From Desulfobacteria bacterium (lineage in GTDB: Bacteria > Desulfobacterota > Desulfobacteria > Desulfobacterales > C00003060): DNA of 33,961 nucleotides. The DNA lies in assembly GCA_030145395.1 (NCBI GenBank), contig JAQYVR010000087.1:1-33961 (forward strand), given 5' to 3'. Below the pieces are notes generated by a model. It did no database searches. It was given only the letters and a program-made list of their open reading frames with translations, and was not told where the DNA came from. A program made the translations under genes and the position numbers. Shown piece after piece: positions 9,378-17,414 of this stretch (positions are counted from its first letter, which is position 1; every line of letters starts with the position of its first letter).

Positions 9378-9731
9378 ATGCTTCCATACGACCGCAGTCT
9401 AAAACACAACGCACGTCGATTGCGTAACAACATGACCGACACTGAGCGGATACTGTGGTCACGCCTGCGTGGCAAACAGCTCTTGGGTGTGCAGTTTTAC
9501 CGTCAAAAGCCAATTGGGGATTACATCGTGGATTTTTTCGCACCAAAAACGAAATTGGTTATTGAGGTGGATGGGTCACAACATGTGCAAGGGGATCATG
9601 CCAGCAAAGATAAACGTCGTGACGCATATTTGGGGAGTCTCGGTCTTCGAGTGCTGCGTTTTAATAGCAGGCAAGTATTACAGGAAACCAATGCGGTGGT
9701 GGAGGTAATCTTTCGGGCTATGGCGGAATAG
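9378..9731 (+). CDS. DUF559 (Vsr-like) endonuclease-domain protein
   Basis: 117 residues, the usual length of stand-alone DUF559 proteins, whose fold is related to Vsr and restriction endonucleases. Typical features are RRLRNNMTDTERILWSRLRG at 13-32, the Q-F-Y-R-Q-K-P-I-G-D-Y-I-V-D-F core, LVIEVDGSQH (putative acidic catalytic residues) and the C-terminal LGLRVLRFNSRQVL. The substrate and biological role of the family are not established. The gene is bounded by near-identical hairpin repeats (9345-9370 and 9832-9857) and followed by a long C/G hairpin. It interrupts an otherwise pilus-dedicated region, which suggests that it arrived as a small mobile cassette. Confidence 0.88.
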   Translation: MLPYDRSLKHNARRLRNNMTDTERILWSRLRGKQLLGVQFYRQKPIGDYIVDFFAPKTKLVIEVDGSQHVQGDHASKDKRRDAYLGSLGLRVLRFNSRQVLQETNAVVEVIFRAMAE

Positions 9732-9742
9732 CTGAATTTAAG

Positions 9743-9779
9743 AAATCCCCCCTACCCCCCTTTTTCAAAGGGGGGATTT
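9743..9779. terminator. Bidirectional terminator-like C/G hairpin
   Basis: AAATCCCCCC at 9743-9752 pairs perfectly with GGGGGGATTT at 9770-9779 across a 17-base pyrimidine-rich loop. It sits between the convergent DUF559 gene and the LysM gene that ends the pil operon, where a terminator for both strands is expected. Similar hairpins occur as dispersed repeats in many bacteria. The rest of 9732-9975 holds the second hairpin repeat and nothing else I can name. Confidence 0.6.
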
Positions 9780-9831
9780 TAAGTTAGCGCTTATGCCCAT
9801 CAAGGGGGAGGAGATCGTTACGACAAGAATT

Positions 9832-9857
9832 AGGATGCCTCGCCAGGAAGGGCGGGG
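9832..9857 (+). repeat. Hairpin direct repeat, right copy, flanking the DUF559 gene
   Basis: Matches 9345-9370 at 24 of 26 positions in the same orientation. Both differences fall in the stem, and each still leaves a G-T pair (CCTCGCC-aggaag-GGCGGGG here), so the hairpin is preserved. Confidence 0.7.
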
Positions 9858-9975
9858 AACTTCACTCTACAACAGAAGACATCAGAGGATTGAGCGGTTC
9901 AGGAATCTTTGTTGGCAGGTTTGTGGGTCGAGGAAGCTTTTAGGCACTCCAGATCACTTGAGGCACTTCAAACTT

Positions 9976-10986
9976 TTAGGGGGACAAAGTATGGACTGTT
10001 GCGCCGGGTTCGATCGACCTTTCGGAGTAGGTGACAACGGCCGTGGCCGTGTTCTCCTCGGTGAGAAGGACAAGAATCTTCCCGTAATTGACCGGCGTCA
10101 GAGGGACCTCTTCTCCACCAACACGTTCCGTCTCCTGATAGTAAACGCTGTATAACTGACCAACCTCGACGCCGTCATTTCGCCCCTTGTTGATAAAGGC
10201 GGTCTCGTGGTCACCCAAGACGGTCTGACGTTCCTCCGCTGCAAGGATCTTCCCTTCAAACCCCTCTTTGCCTTTGGTGAGCAAAACATTGGGTGATCGT
10301 GGCTCATAAGGCATCAAAAGGTCATCCCGTTTGATCTCCCGGTACGATTCAAGAATCCGGCCCACAGAGAATTTCGGCTGCACATCCGAAATCTCAACCA
10401 GACCCACAATATAGTGCTGGATGCCAGCGGACTTGCGGGTATCCGGATCCTTCAGAGACTCCAGCGTTCGAAACACGGTAAAACGATCCCCTACCTTGAA
10501 ATTGCAGTCTTCAGGCTGTACGTAAACCAGATCCATTTGACTAATCAGCCCCTTATCGTCCTTCACCTTGAAGATCGCGCCGGAGGGACTTACAGGCTCC
10601 CTGACAAACCCTACCCTGTCGATAGGGGCGTAGAAGTAAAATGAGGGTTCCGGCGGTGGGGCTACTTCCGGTTCTGGTTCTTTGACAGGGGCAGCCATCC
10701 TTTGCAGTTCTTCGCGGCTAAAGACACGGACCTGCTGGCCGGGGTAAATCCAGTGGGGGTTTGGGATGGGGACCTCCTTATTCTGTTCCCACAGGTTCGG
10801 CCAGACCCAAGGGGAATCATAGAAATGCTCGGAGAGGTCCCAGAGGGTATCACCCTTTACGATGGTGTAGTAGAGGCCTGACTCCAGTTTAACGGGCTCG
10901 CCCCCGGACTCCTGGGCATGAGCGTTGTTCAGGCAAAACAAGCCAACCCAGATACAGATACAGAAGAAGATTATTCTATGGGACAT
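9976..10986 (-). CDS. LysM-domain exported protein at the end of the pil operon
   Basis: 336 residues. A signal peptide (MSHRIIFFCICIWVGLFCLN, cleavage near AHA-Q) leads to one clear LysM module at residues 38-90, YYTIVKGDTLWDLSEHF...NPHWIYPGQQVRVFS. A proline-rich linker follows (EPEPEVAPPPEPS), then a beta-rich C-terminal region resembling repeated small barrels. The protein probably binds peptidoglycan in the periplasm. It starts 113 bases after the pilQ stop on the same strand with no convincing terminator between, so it probably belongs to the pilMNOPQ transcript. Peptidoglycan-binding partners such as FimV or TsaP help secretin assembly elsewhere; a similar job here is inference. GAGGAA lies six bases before the ATG. 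Confidence 0.85.
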   Translation of the reverse strand: MSHRIIFFCICIWVGLFCLNNAHAQESGGEPVKLESGLYYTIVKGDTLWDLSEHFYDSPWVWPNLWEQNKEVPIPNPHWIYPGQQVRVFSREELQRMAAPVKEPEPEVAPPPEPSFYFYAPIDRVGFVREPVSPSGAIFKVKDDKGLISQMDLVYVQPEDCNFKVGDRFTVFRTLESLKDPDTRKSAGIQHYIVGLVEISDVQPKFSVGRILESYREIKRDDLLMPYEPRSPNVLLTKGKEGFEGKILAAEERQTVLGDHETAFINKGRNDGVEVGQLYSVYYQETERVGGEEVPLTPVNYGKILVLLTEENTATAVVTYSERSIEPGATVHTLSP

Positions 10987-11099
10987 CTAAGTTCCTCGTG
11001 TGGTCGGGCAGCAAAGCCCCCGCTCTATTTATGGTGTAAGGAGACCAGAGAGGCAAATGACCAGTATAAATACCAGCCCGTACCGAAGATATTCTTTTT

Positions 11100-13385
11100 T
11101 CATTTAAGGCTTACCTCTTCAAGGTCTACGATCGTTGGCGTAATAAAGACCAGTAACTCCTTCCTTGAATCCGTCTTGAGTCGGTTCTTGAAAAGCCATC
11201 CCAGGACAGGTATTTTCCCGAGTCCCGGGATGCTACTCTCTGACGTCCCTTCGTCTTCCGCAATGATTCCCCCGATCACGACGGTATCGCCATTGTTGAC
11301 CAGAAGTTCCGTGGTTACTTCTTTCTTGCTAATCGCAGGTTGACCCAGAACGGAAATACCGGTGTCGGGCGCATCTTTTGTGATATTGACAAGCATGGAA
11401 ATACGGTTATCCATCGTAATGTGCGGGGTGACTTCGAGTGATAAGACAGCGTCCTGGAATGTAACGGCGACGGTCCCTTCGTCCGAAGTCTGATACGGGA
11501 TCTGTGTGCCCTGCTTGATAATGGCTGCCTTGTTATCCAGGGTGAGAACCTTTGGAGACGATATGATTTTTCCGACTCCTCGCGATTCCATGGCCTGGAG
11601 GCTTGCATCAATCTTAAATTGTGTTGAACCACCACCCAGTCTGGCGAACATAAAGTCTAAAGCGCCTGTCGCCGACGCAGCGGGCAGATTCACTGCCATG
11701 TTATTTGCTAATCCACCGGAGAACGAGTAGCCGCCTTCAGGATCGCGGCCGTCAGGCGTTAACTGGTTGAAACCCCACTGGATCCCGAATTCCCGACTGA
11801 AATCTGCGCGTGCTTCCACAATCCGTGCCTCAATTATGACCTGCCTTGTGACTACGTCGAGCTTTTTGATGACCTCGCCGGCGCGCTGTATGGCGTCCTG
11901 GACGTCTGTCATGATAATCATGTTGGTCCGTTCATCAACAGTGACCCTTCCCCGGTCAGTCTTGACCTCGTTTAGGTGAGCTTGAACGGCGCTTGCTGTG
12001 GCGTAGTTGATGGGAATATATTCTGTGACTAATGGGGCTGCCTCCTGCTCCGCTTGCTTGGTTTTCCTCTCAGCCGCTTTTTCCGCCTCAATTACGGCAT
12101 GCGGGGCGATACGTACTATATTGCCCTCCACAGAGACTCCCAGCTTGTTCATCCTCGTGACCAGATCCAGGACTTGATCCCAGGGGACCTGATCAAGCTT
12201 TAAGGTTACCTTTCCTTTGACATCGCTCCCTATGATAAAATTCTTCCCGCTAATCTCGTGCAGGATACGAAAGACATTGCGAATGTCGGCATCCTGGAAA
12301 TCGAGCGATATCTTCTGTCCTGTGTAGACCTTCCCCGTCTCGCCCGAGACAACCTCTTCGGACGGTGCTGCGGCCGCTTCTGTGAGCACTGCCTCGGTCT
12401 CTCTCATCACCTGCTGCCATTTGGGCATCGCCGCATCCGCCATGGGTCTGGGCGCCACCGTGGAAGGCTCAAAGTCGACAAAAAAGCCGGTATCTTGCTG
12501 CTCGACTCTGTAAGGGACCTCCTCACGGAGTTCGATGGCTATAAGGGCTATGTCTCCCATCTGTGCCGTTTGCACCGGCACAACCCGATCAACCGCGCTT
12601 TTGAATCGTGTGGTGATGAGAGGGCGTTTTTCAAATCTGGGGATTTTTGCATTAAAGAGCTTCAAAAGGACCCGCTTGGGTGAGGGCCTCAGTGTCTCGT
12701 ACATGACCTTCCTGGTGGTCTGCACAATAACGCGGGATTTGCCCTGTTCCATCATTAGGAAGTCGACCCGTTTTACCAGTGCCGGCTCTCCTCCTGTTGC
12801 CAAATCTTCTGCTGCAACAGCTGCCGGCTCTTCTTCCGGTTCTGTGCTGGCTGGATCACCGGTCTCTGCAAGGGCTGCTTCCGGCTTGCTGGTCTCTGCA
12901 AGGGCTGCTGTTGCGCTCACCCCAGCTGCCGGCTCCTCTGCTGTTGGTTTTGTGAACTGAACCAGCAGATCATTTCCCTCCTGGCTGACCTCGTATTGAA
13001 CATCATCATTCAAGTTGATCTGGATCCTGGAAGACCCTTCTTCCTCTGTCCGTTGAGAGGCAACAATGCTGTTGATCATCCTGCTCTCAGGGGCATAAGT
13101 CTCCTGAATCCCTTCTAAAGACGTGCCCGGGAAATAGAGGACCACGCCAAGCGGAAAAAGGTGCTTGATTGCGGAGTAGGACAGGGGCTGGCTACCTTTC
13201 ACGGTAACGAAAACTGCGGTTTGTTCCTCGCTGACCGTGATCTCGTGAATCACGCTCTCCGAGGCAGCAGATTCTGCTTCAGCCTCTCCTGGCTTGGTGG
13301 TGGCACACCCTGTTGTCACCAACAGGAGTATCAACGGCAATAGGAGCCAATAATTACCCCGACATGTTTTTATCAAGCAGTTCAT
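11100..13385 (-). CDS. pilQ: Type IV pilus secretin PilQ (predicted lipoprotein)
   Basis: 761 residues, forming the outer-membrane gated channel for the pilus. In order: a lipoprotein-like signal with VTTGC (C27); an AMIN domain near 45-150; an Ala/Glu/Pro-rich linker near 150-205; a second AMIN domain near 205-310; an STN/N0 domain (ISLDFQDADIRNVFRILHEI) near 360; an N1 domain (YIPINYATASAVQAHL); and the secretin core from VIIEARIVEA to LLVFITPTIV. The linker contains an imperfect in-frame 30-base repeat (bases 12861-12909, encoding AALAET-type units). Only one base separates the pilP stop from this ATG, which implies translational coupling. A self-lipidated PilQ is less common than a plain signal peptide; the -3 residue of the lipobox is Thr, so lipidation is probable but not certain. 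Confidence 0.95.
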   Translation of the reverse strand: MNCLIKTCRGNYWLLLPLILLLVTTGCATTKPGEAEAESAASESVIHEITVSEEQTAVFVTVKGSQPLSYSAIKHLFPLGVVLYFPGTSLEGIQETYAPESRMINSIVASQRTEEEGSSRIQINLNDDVQYEVSQEGNDLLVQFTKPTAEEPAAGVSATAALAETSKPEAALAETGDPASTEPEEEPAAVAAEDLATGGEPALVKRVDFLMMEQGKSRVIVQTTRKVMYETLRPSPKRVLLKLFNAKIPRFEKRPLITTRFKSAVDRVVPVQTAQMGDIALIAIELREEVPYRVEQQDTGFFVDFEPSTVAPRPMADAAMPKWQQVMRETEAVLTEAAAAPSEEVVSGETGKVYTGQKISLDFQDADIRNVFRILHEISGKNFIIGSDVKGKVTLKLDQVPWDQVLDLVTRMNKLGVSVEGNIVRIAPHAVIEAEKAAERKTKQAEQEAAPLVTEYIPINYATASAVQAHLNEVKTDRGRVTVDERTNMIIMTDVQDAIQRAGEVIKKLDVVTRQVIIEARIVEARADFSREFGIQWGFNQLTPDGRDPEGGYSFSGGLANNMAVNLPAASATGALDFMFARLGGGSTQFKIDASLQAMESRGVGKIISSPKVLTLDNKAAIIKQGTQIPYQTSDEGTVAVTFQDAVLSLEVTPHITMDNRISMLVNITKDAPDTGISVLGQPAISKKEVTTELLVNNGDTVVIGGIIAEDEGTSESSIPGLGKIPVLGWLFKNRLKTDSRKELLVFITPTIVDLEEVSLK

Positions 13386-13386
13386 T

Positions 13387-14079
13387 TTATACCCCAGATT
13401 TCTTCTGTAACATTAAATCCACAGTTTGGAGTTTCATTTGACCGGTAAAAAAATCCTCAACCTCTTCTTCAACAACAATTCTGTCCCTTAGTATTATTGT
13501 CACTTGCCCAAAATTCGAACCAAGGTAGGTTCCCTTGGTAATCACATATCCCTTGCCTTCAGGGTCCTGAACCAGGGCTTTGTTTCCAGTGGGGACCATA
13601 ATGATGCCGACCACTTTAAGTTGACTGACGGCGACCTTTTGAAGCGGAGTGAGGGGAATATTTCTTCGGCGTTCATCTGCATCTATCCTGACCCTGCCTC
13701 CCTCTCGCCCTCGTCGCTGGGCCACGAAAACGGATCTAAATGGATCCATCTTTCCCTTGGGGTCGTAAACAAAGGCCACCTTCTTTATAATGTCTTCGGG
13801 GGACGGCTCTTTATCTACTTCAGCTTCGGGGGTCGCTGGTACTGCCTCAACCTTGGCCACTTCCACGGGAGGCTTCTCTGCAGTGACAGGTTCTGTCGGT
13901 TCCTGATCGCTAGGTTTTACTGCCTGGACAGCGGGAGGCTTGGGGGCCTCAATCTTTTTTCGCACCACCTTAGGTTTTGCAGGTGGCGTGGCCTCTTGCT
14001 GCTCCCCGCACCCCACTGCGACAAGGACCATAAGCCCGAGAGCAAGGAGAAGCTTACAAGGAGTGGATGGCATCGTCAT
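13387..14079 (-). CDS. pilP: Type IV pilus inner-membrane lipoprotein PilP
   Basis: 230 residues. The signal LALGLMVLVAVGC gives a lipidated Cys at residue 24. A disordered Pro/Lys/Glu-rich region spans ~25-110, and a PilP-type C-terminal beta domain follows (IPLTPLQKVAVSQLKVVGII...NKALVQDPEGKGYVITKGTY). PilP links the PilN/PilO complex to the PilQ secretin across the periplasm. It lies 18 bases after pilO and one base before pilQ. An alternative ATG two codons downstream (14073) is possible; AAAGG lies five bases before 14079. Confidence 0.94.
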   Translation of the reverse strand: MTMPSTPCKLLLALGLMVLVAVGCGEQQEATPPAKPKVVRKKIEAPKPPAVQAVKPSDQEPTEPVTAEKPPVEVAKVEAVPATPEAEVDKEPSPEDIIKKVAFVYDPKGKMDPFRSVFVAQRRGREGGRVRIDADERRRNIPLTPLQKVAVSQLKVVGIIMVPTGNKALVQDPEGKGYVITKGTYLGSNFGQVTIILRDRIVVEEEVEDFFTGQMKLQTVDLMLQKKSGV

Positions 14080-14097
14080 ATCAGCCTTTTTCCCTCA

Positions 14098-14706
14098 TTA
14101 TTGTTGTGCACCTGCCGCCGCCGGCGCGACCTCCAGGAATCGGTAAGTCCTGGCCACACATGAGGCATTCAGGATTGCTGCGGTTCCACCTGCAGACTTC
14201 AAGCTAAGATTCATTATATTGACGATTCGGGACAGCCTGGCGACTCTGTCAAAAAACATGGCCAGATTGTGATATCCGCCCGATATCTGAATGTTGACAG
14301 GAATCTCGGCGTAAAAACCTTTTGTCACTTCTCCGCTGGGTTGGAACAACTTGAATTCAAGCCCGGATTCCTTGCCCGACCTTGTGACACTTTCAAGGAG
14401 GCTTGGGATCTCTCTCTTGTCCGGCAAGAGCTGAAGGGCAAGCTTGAACTTTAACTGTGCCTCCCCATACTCTTTTTCGAACTGTTCGAGGTTTTCGGCG
14501 GCTTGTCTGGCTGTAAAAAGCTTACCTTGAAGCATGTCGTATTCATCCCTCAACTCATTGATCTCTGCCGATTTTGGCATGTATATCAGATAATAAAAAC
14601 TACCGGCTAAGACCAAGAAAAGGCCCACGCAAATCAAAATCCTTTGCACGCGGCCTATGGCCTCAATTTTTTCAAACGGAAAGGATGGGAGTGAAAGTTT
14701 TGCCAT
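14098..14706 (-). CDS. pilO: Type IV pilus alignment protein PilO
   Basis: 202 residues. A short cytoplasmic N-terminus and one transmembrane helix (about residues 22-42, ILICVGLFLVLAGSFYYLIY) are followed by a coiled coil (~45-85). The periplasmic ferredoxin-like PilO domain follows, containing LLPDKREIPSLLESVTRSGK and GGYHNLAMFFDRVARLSRIV. PilO forms heterodimers with PilN that position PilM, PilP and PilQ. It lies 21 bases after the pilN stop. Confidence 0.94.
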   Translation of the reverse strand: MAKLSLPSFPFEKIEAIGRVQRILICVGLFLVLAGSFYYLIYMPKSAEINELRDEYDMLQGKLFTARQAAENLEQFEKEYGEAQLKFKLALQLLPDKREIPSLLESVTRSGKESGLEFKLFQPSGEVTKGFYAEIPVNIQISGGYHNLAMFFDRVARLSRIVNIMNLSLKSAGGTAAILNASCVARTYRFLEVAPAAAGAQQ

Positions 14707-14727
14707 CTGTCCCTGCTGCGTTTGTGG

Positions 14728-15288
14728 TTATTGTGGAGGTTTCAAAACTGAAACCTGACAGTTAATGTTAAACCCGTTGAATTTTCTGCCCTCGCCCATT
14801 CCGACCTGTTTGGAAGAAACAAGATTGATCTGATCAAAATATGGCGATCCTTCAAGGCGTCTCATGAAATCAGCAATGGTCTTGTTATCCACGGCGACCC
14901 CATTAAGGGTCATCATGCCGCCGGTCTCTTTCAGGGTGGTCAGCCACATCTTTTGTGCCACCACCAGGCTCGTAAGGGCATCCATGATCCGGACCGATCC
15001 GGTGCGGTTTGTATCCAGCTTCTGTATGATATCCATCTTCGCATTGAGTTTGTTGAGCTTATCCTGGATCTCTTTCACCTTTCGGCTAATGACCTCGAGC
15101 TCCGTGAGTTCCTGCTGAGCACTTGATATCTGGTCGGTTAGTTTCCCTATCGTTCCGTTCAAGCTGAAATAGAAGTAACCCATGGCACAGATGCCAAAGA
15201 AGGTGGTCAGGAAAAAAATGGATACCTGCCGTCTGACATTCTCCTTTTTTCGTGCGGCTCGAACCGCCAATAGATTGACACGGATCAT
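14728..15288 (-). CDS. pilN: Type IV pilus alignment protein PilN
   Basis: 186 residues. The N-terminal MIRVNLLAVR matches the conserved INLLP-type peptide that binds the PilM groove, with Ala in place of the usual Pro. A transmembrane helix at about 23-43, a coiled coil (~45-90) and a ferredoxin-like periplasmic domain follow (MWLTTLKETGGMMTLNGVAV, KTIADFMRRLEGSPYFDQIN). Its ATG overlaps the pilM TGA by four bases, implying translational coupling and matched stoichiometry. Confidence 0.94.
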   Translation of the reverse strand: MIRVNLLAVRAARKKENVRRQVSIFFLTTFFGICAMGYFYFSLNGTIGKLTDQISSAQQELTELEVISRKVKEIQDKLNKLNAKMDIIQKLDTNRTGSVRIMDALTSLVVAQKMWLTTLKETGGMMTLNGVAVDNKTIADFMRRLEGSPYFDQINLVSSKQVGMGEGRKFNGFNINCQVSVLKPPQ

Positions 15289-16340
15289 TTGTCGTGTACC
15301 CTCCTCGATGCCAGGCCCATACAGATCGCGCCTTGAGGAGCAATTTTTTCGAGATAGTCCGCCTCGATCTGTTTTTCATTGATTTTGACGCTCAGGAAAG
15401 GGCTACACATTTGTACATCGATGGAAGTCTCGGCTGAGAGGAGCTCGGAAAACCCTTCCGTCTGTGAAGCCCCACCACTCAGCACGATCCGCCCTATGTC
15501 CTCGTCCGAACCAGTGGAATAGTAAAAATCAAAGGCGCGCCTTATTTCGGCCCCCCAGCTGGAGATGGCGGAATAAACGATCTCACGAACATCTTCCTCG
15601 GGCACCTTCTCCTTGTCCCTGCCCAGCTTTATACCTTCGGCGTCCTCAAAAGAAGTATCAAACCGGGTGGCAATCTCGCGGGTAATCTGCTCACCTCCGA
15701 TATTTACGTCTCGGGTGAAAGCAGACATATAGCCTTTTACTATATTAATGTTCATCTTGTTGGCCCCGATATCGATCAGGCCAACGGTTCCTTCTTCATT
15801 CAAATAGTTCTCTTCAAAGACCCTCTCCAGGGCAAAGACGTCTATATCGATAACGCAAGGATGCAGGCCTGCCATGTCCAGGAGGTCTATATACTCATTA
15901 ATGATGTCTGTCTTGGCTGCGACCAACATCACATTCATCTGATTCGGGTTCAGTTCACTTTCTCCAATAATGTGAAAATCGATGTTAACATCAGCCAAAT
16001 CAAAGGGGATGTACTGTTCGGCCTCATACCGAATGTTTTCATGCAGCTCTTCTTCTGTCTGTTTTCCCACAGTAATTCTTTTGATGATGACGGAATAACC
16101 CGCAACCGAGGTGGCCACATTCTGTTCAGTGATTTTTAAATCTGACATGAGACCTTTGATCGCATCGGCAACCACAGACGGCTCTTTGATACGGCCCTCC
16201 ACTATGGAATTCTGGGGCAGGTCAACCATGCCGAACTTCTGCAATATACGACCTCTCTTTGTATCGTGGACCTCGCCCACCTTAATCGCTCGAGAACCGA
16301 TGTCCAAGCCTATGAGTTGGTCCTTTTTGGAAAAGGCCAT
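15285..16340 (-). CDS. pilM: Type IV pilus actin-like ATPase PilM
   Basis: 351 residues. This FtsA/actin-fold cytoplasmic protein binds nucleotide and the PilN tail. Phosphate-loop segments are visible: LIGLDIGSRAIKVGEV at 9-24, GLIDIGANKMNINIV in the middle, and IVLSGGASQTEGF as the C-terminal adenosine-side motif. Length and motifs are standard for the family. AAGGA lies about six bases before the ATG. The gene starts nine bases after the HTH gene stop and overlaps pilN by four bases. Confidence 0.96.
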   Translation of the reverse strand: MAFSKKDQLIGLDIGSRAIKVGEVHDTKRGRILQKFGMVDLPQNSIVEGRIKEPSVVADAIKGLMSDLKITEQNVATSVAGYSVIIKRITVGKQTEEELHENIRYEAEQYIPFDLADVNIDFHIIGESELNPNQMNVMLVAAKTDIINEYIDLLDMAGLHPCVIDIDVFALERVFEENYLNEEGTVGLIDIGANKMNINIVKGYMSAFTRDVNIGGEQITREIATRFDTSFEDAEGIKLGRDKEKVPEEDVREIVYSAISSWGAEIRRAFDFYYSTGSDEDIGRIVLSGGASQTEGFSELLSAETSIDVQMCSPFLSVKINEKQIEADYLEKIAPQGAICMGLASRRVHDK

Positions 16341-16349
16341 TTCGCTTCC

Positions 16350-16547
16350 TTACCTGGGGAATAGTTTGTCTTTTTCCGAGAGTTGGTAACCAAGGGCCAA
16401 TAAGATCTTCCGCTTCGTCTCCATCCGGCAATCCATGCCCTTTTCTATCCTGTCGATGGTGATAGGGGAAACACCGGCCTTTCTTGCCAGTTCGGCCTTG
16501 CTCATCAAAAGCGACTCGCGAATCTTTTTTAATTGATTCTTATTCAC
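16350..16547 (-). CDS. Small XRE-type HTH regulator heading the pil operon
   Basis: 65 residues, almost entirely one helix-turn-helix domain: LKKIRESLLMSKAELARKAG followed by VSPITIDRIEKG and a C-terminal helix. The GTG at 16547 was chosen because AGGAG (16558-16562 on the complement) lies ten bases before it. Longer in-frame starts would overlap the promoter at 16677-16705. With no room for a ligand or oligomerisation domain it may be a simple autoregulator of the pil operon or a DNA-binding partner of another protein; that is inference. The stop lies nine bases before pilM. Confidence 0.85.
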   Translation of the reverse strand: MNKNQLKKIRESLLMSKAELARKAGVSPITIDRIEKGMDCRMETKRKILLALGYQLSEKDKLFPR

Positions 16548-16676
16548 CTGTTTCCAGCTCCTGTCAATTAAAATAGTCGGGCTATCACGGATAAATTTGT
16601 TCCCGAAAGTGTTATGGCGGGTTAATGCAAATGCCATGCCAACGGTATGCTCTTTCCCACCGTTTTGTTGGGTTCC

Positions 16677-16705
16677 CTTATATCCCATAATTACGCACTT
16701 GTCAA
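16677..16705 (-). promoter_or_regulatory. Near-consensus sigma70 promoter of the hth-pilMNOPQ operon
   Basis: On the complement strand TTGACA (16700-16705) is followed by exactly 17 bases and TATAAG (16677-16682). A transcript would begin near 16670, leaving a leader of about 120 bases before the HTH GTG at 16547. The upstream DNA (16706-16760) is strongly A/T-rich and could act as an UP element or regulator site. Confidence 0.8.
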
Positions 16706-16885
16706 GCAAATTATAGAAACTTATATTAAATTATATTCAATTATCTTATATTGTACCCTCTTAAGGCAAGACCACAACATATTGTACAATTGTGTATTCT
16801 TGGGGCGCTGGACCGGATCGGCTGGAATGTCATCTGGTCGATCTTTTGGGGCTGACGGAATGACGGAAAGAGATTCTTCTGCGGG

Positions 16886-17118
16886 CTACAAGCCATCTCA
16901 AAAATGGGTCTGAGTCCCCATGGCGGCGTTGCGAGCCGGCTCAAAATGCTCACATACTGCCGTGTATGCTGCGTTTTTTCGCTTGTCCCGCCATAGCTTT
17001 TCAAGCGACGGCGGACCGCCCCGCGTTTGCTGAGAACCTTTATCTTATAAATAGATCCGAAGTCCCGCCGTCAGGCGGGGCCCTGGACCCTGATCCACAT
17101 CTTTGAGATGGCTTGTAG
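16886..17118. mobile_element. MITE-like element, copy 1 (233 bases)
   Basis: Begins CTACAAGCCATCTCAAA and ends with its inverse. The terminal inverted repeats are 21 bases (16886-16906 and 17098-17118) with one mismatch. Inside are GC-rich hairpins, including CCCGCCGTCAGGCGGG near 17063. The whole unit resembles 24783-24969 in inverted orientation, sharing the inner blocks CCATGGCGGCGTTGCG and CGGCTCAAAATGCTCA, while this copy carries about 40 extra bases near 16956-17005. There is no transposase gene, so it would depend on one elsewhere. I see no gene in 16710-16885. Confidence 0.7.
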
Positions 17119-17120
17119 TA

Positions 17121-17412
17121 TCATGTCCCATGAATAACTTACATAATTTCCAAGGCCGCACAAGACCCACGGAGACGATATTGAAAATCCGCTTCTGTTC
17201 AAGGCGTCAGCCGCAATTTCGAATACCGAAGCACGAAACAAATCCGAATGACCAAAAGTCAAATGACCAAAACAGTACTAACCTCTTTAGAACATTAGAA
17301 AATGTGAACTTTGGTGATTGTTTCGAATTTCGTGCTTCGAATTTTACGCGTTAATTACCAAACGTGCAGATCATGTGAGCTGTGACTTTTGTAAATAATT
17401 GCTGGGACATGA
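17121..17412. repeat. AT-rich palindromic intergenic repeat, copy B
   Basis: Bounded by TCATGTCCCA at 17121-17130 and its perfect inverse at 17403-17412, with partial pairing continuing inward. It contains CGAATACCGAA and GTTTCGAATTTCGTGC arms related to the repeats at 5303-5444 and 8232-8512, plus TTCAAGGCGTCAGCCGCA near 17198, shared with copy C. It stops three bases from the reductase stop codon at 17415 and starts two bases after the MITE-like element. No gene is visible. Confidence 0.7.
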
Positions 17413-17414
17413 CA

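Noticed and set aside
16548-16670. A riboswitch (for example c-di-GMP) in the leader of the pil operon
   Set aside because: I compared the leader by eye with GEMM-type signatures and found no match.
16741-17004. An 87-codon frame on the - strand upstream of the pil promoter
   Set aside because: It runs through the MITE-like repeat and has no domain-like sequence.
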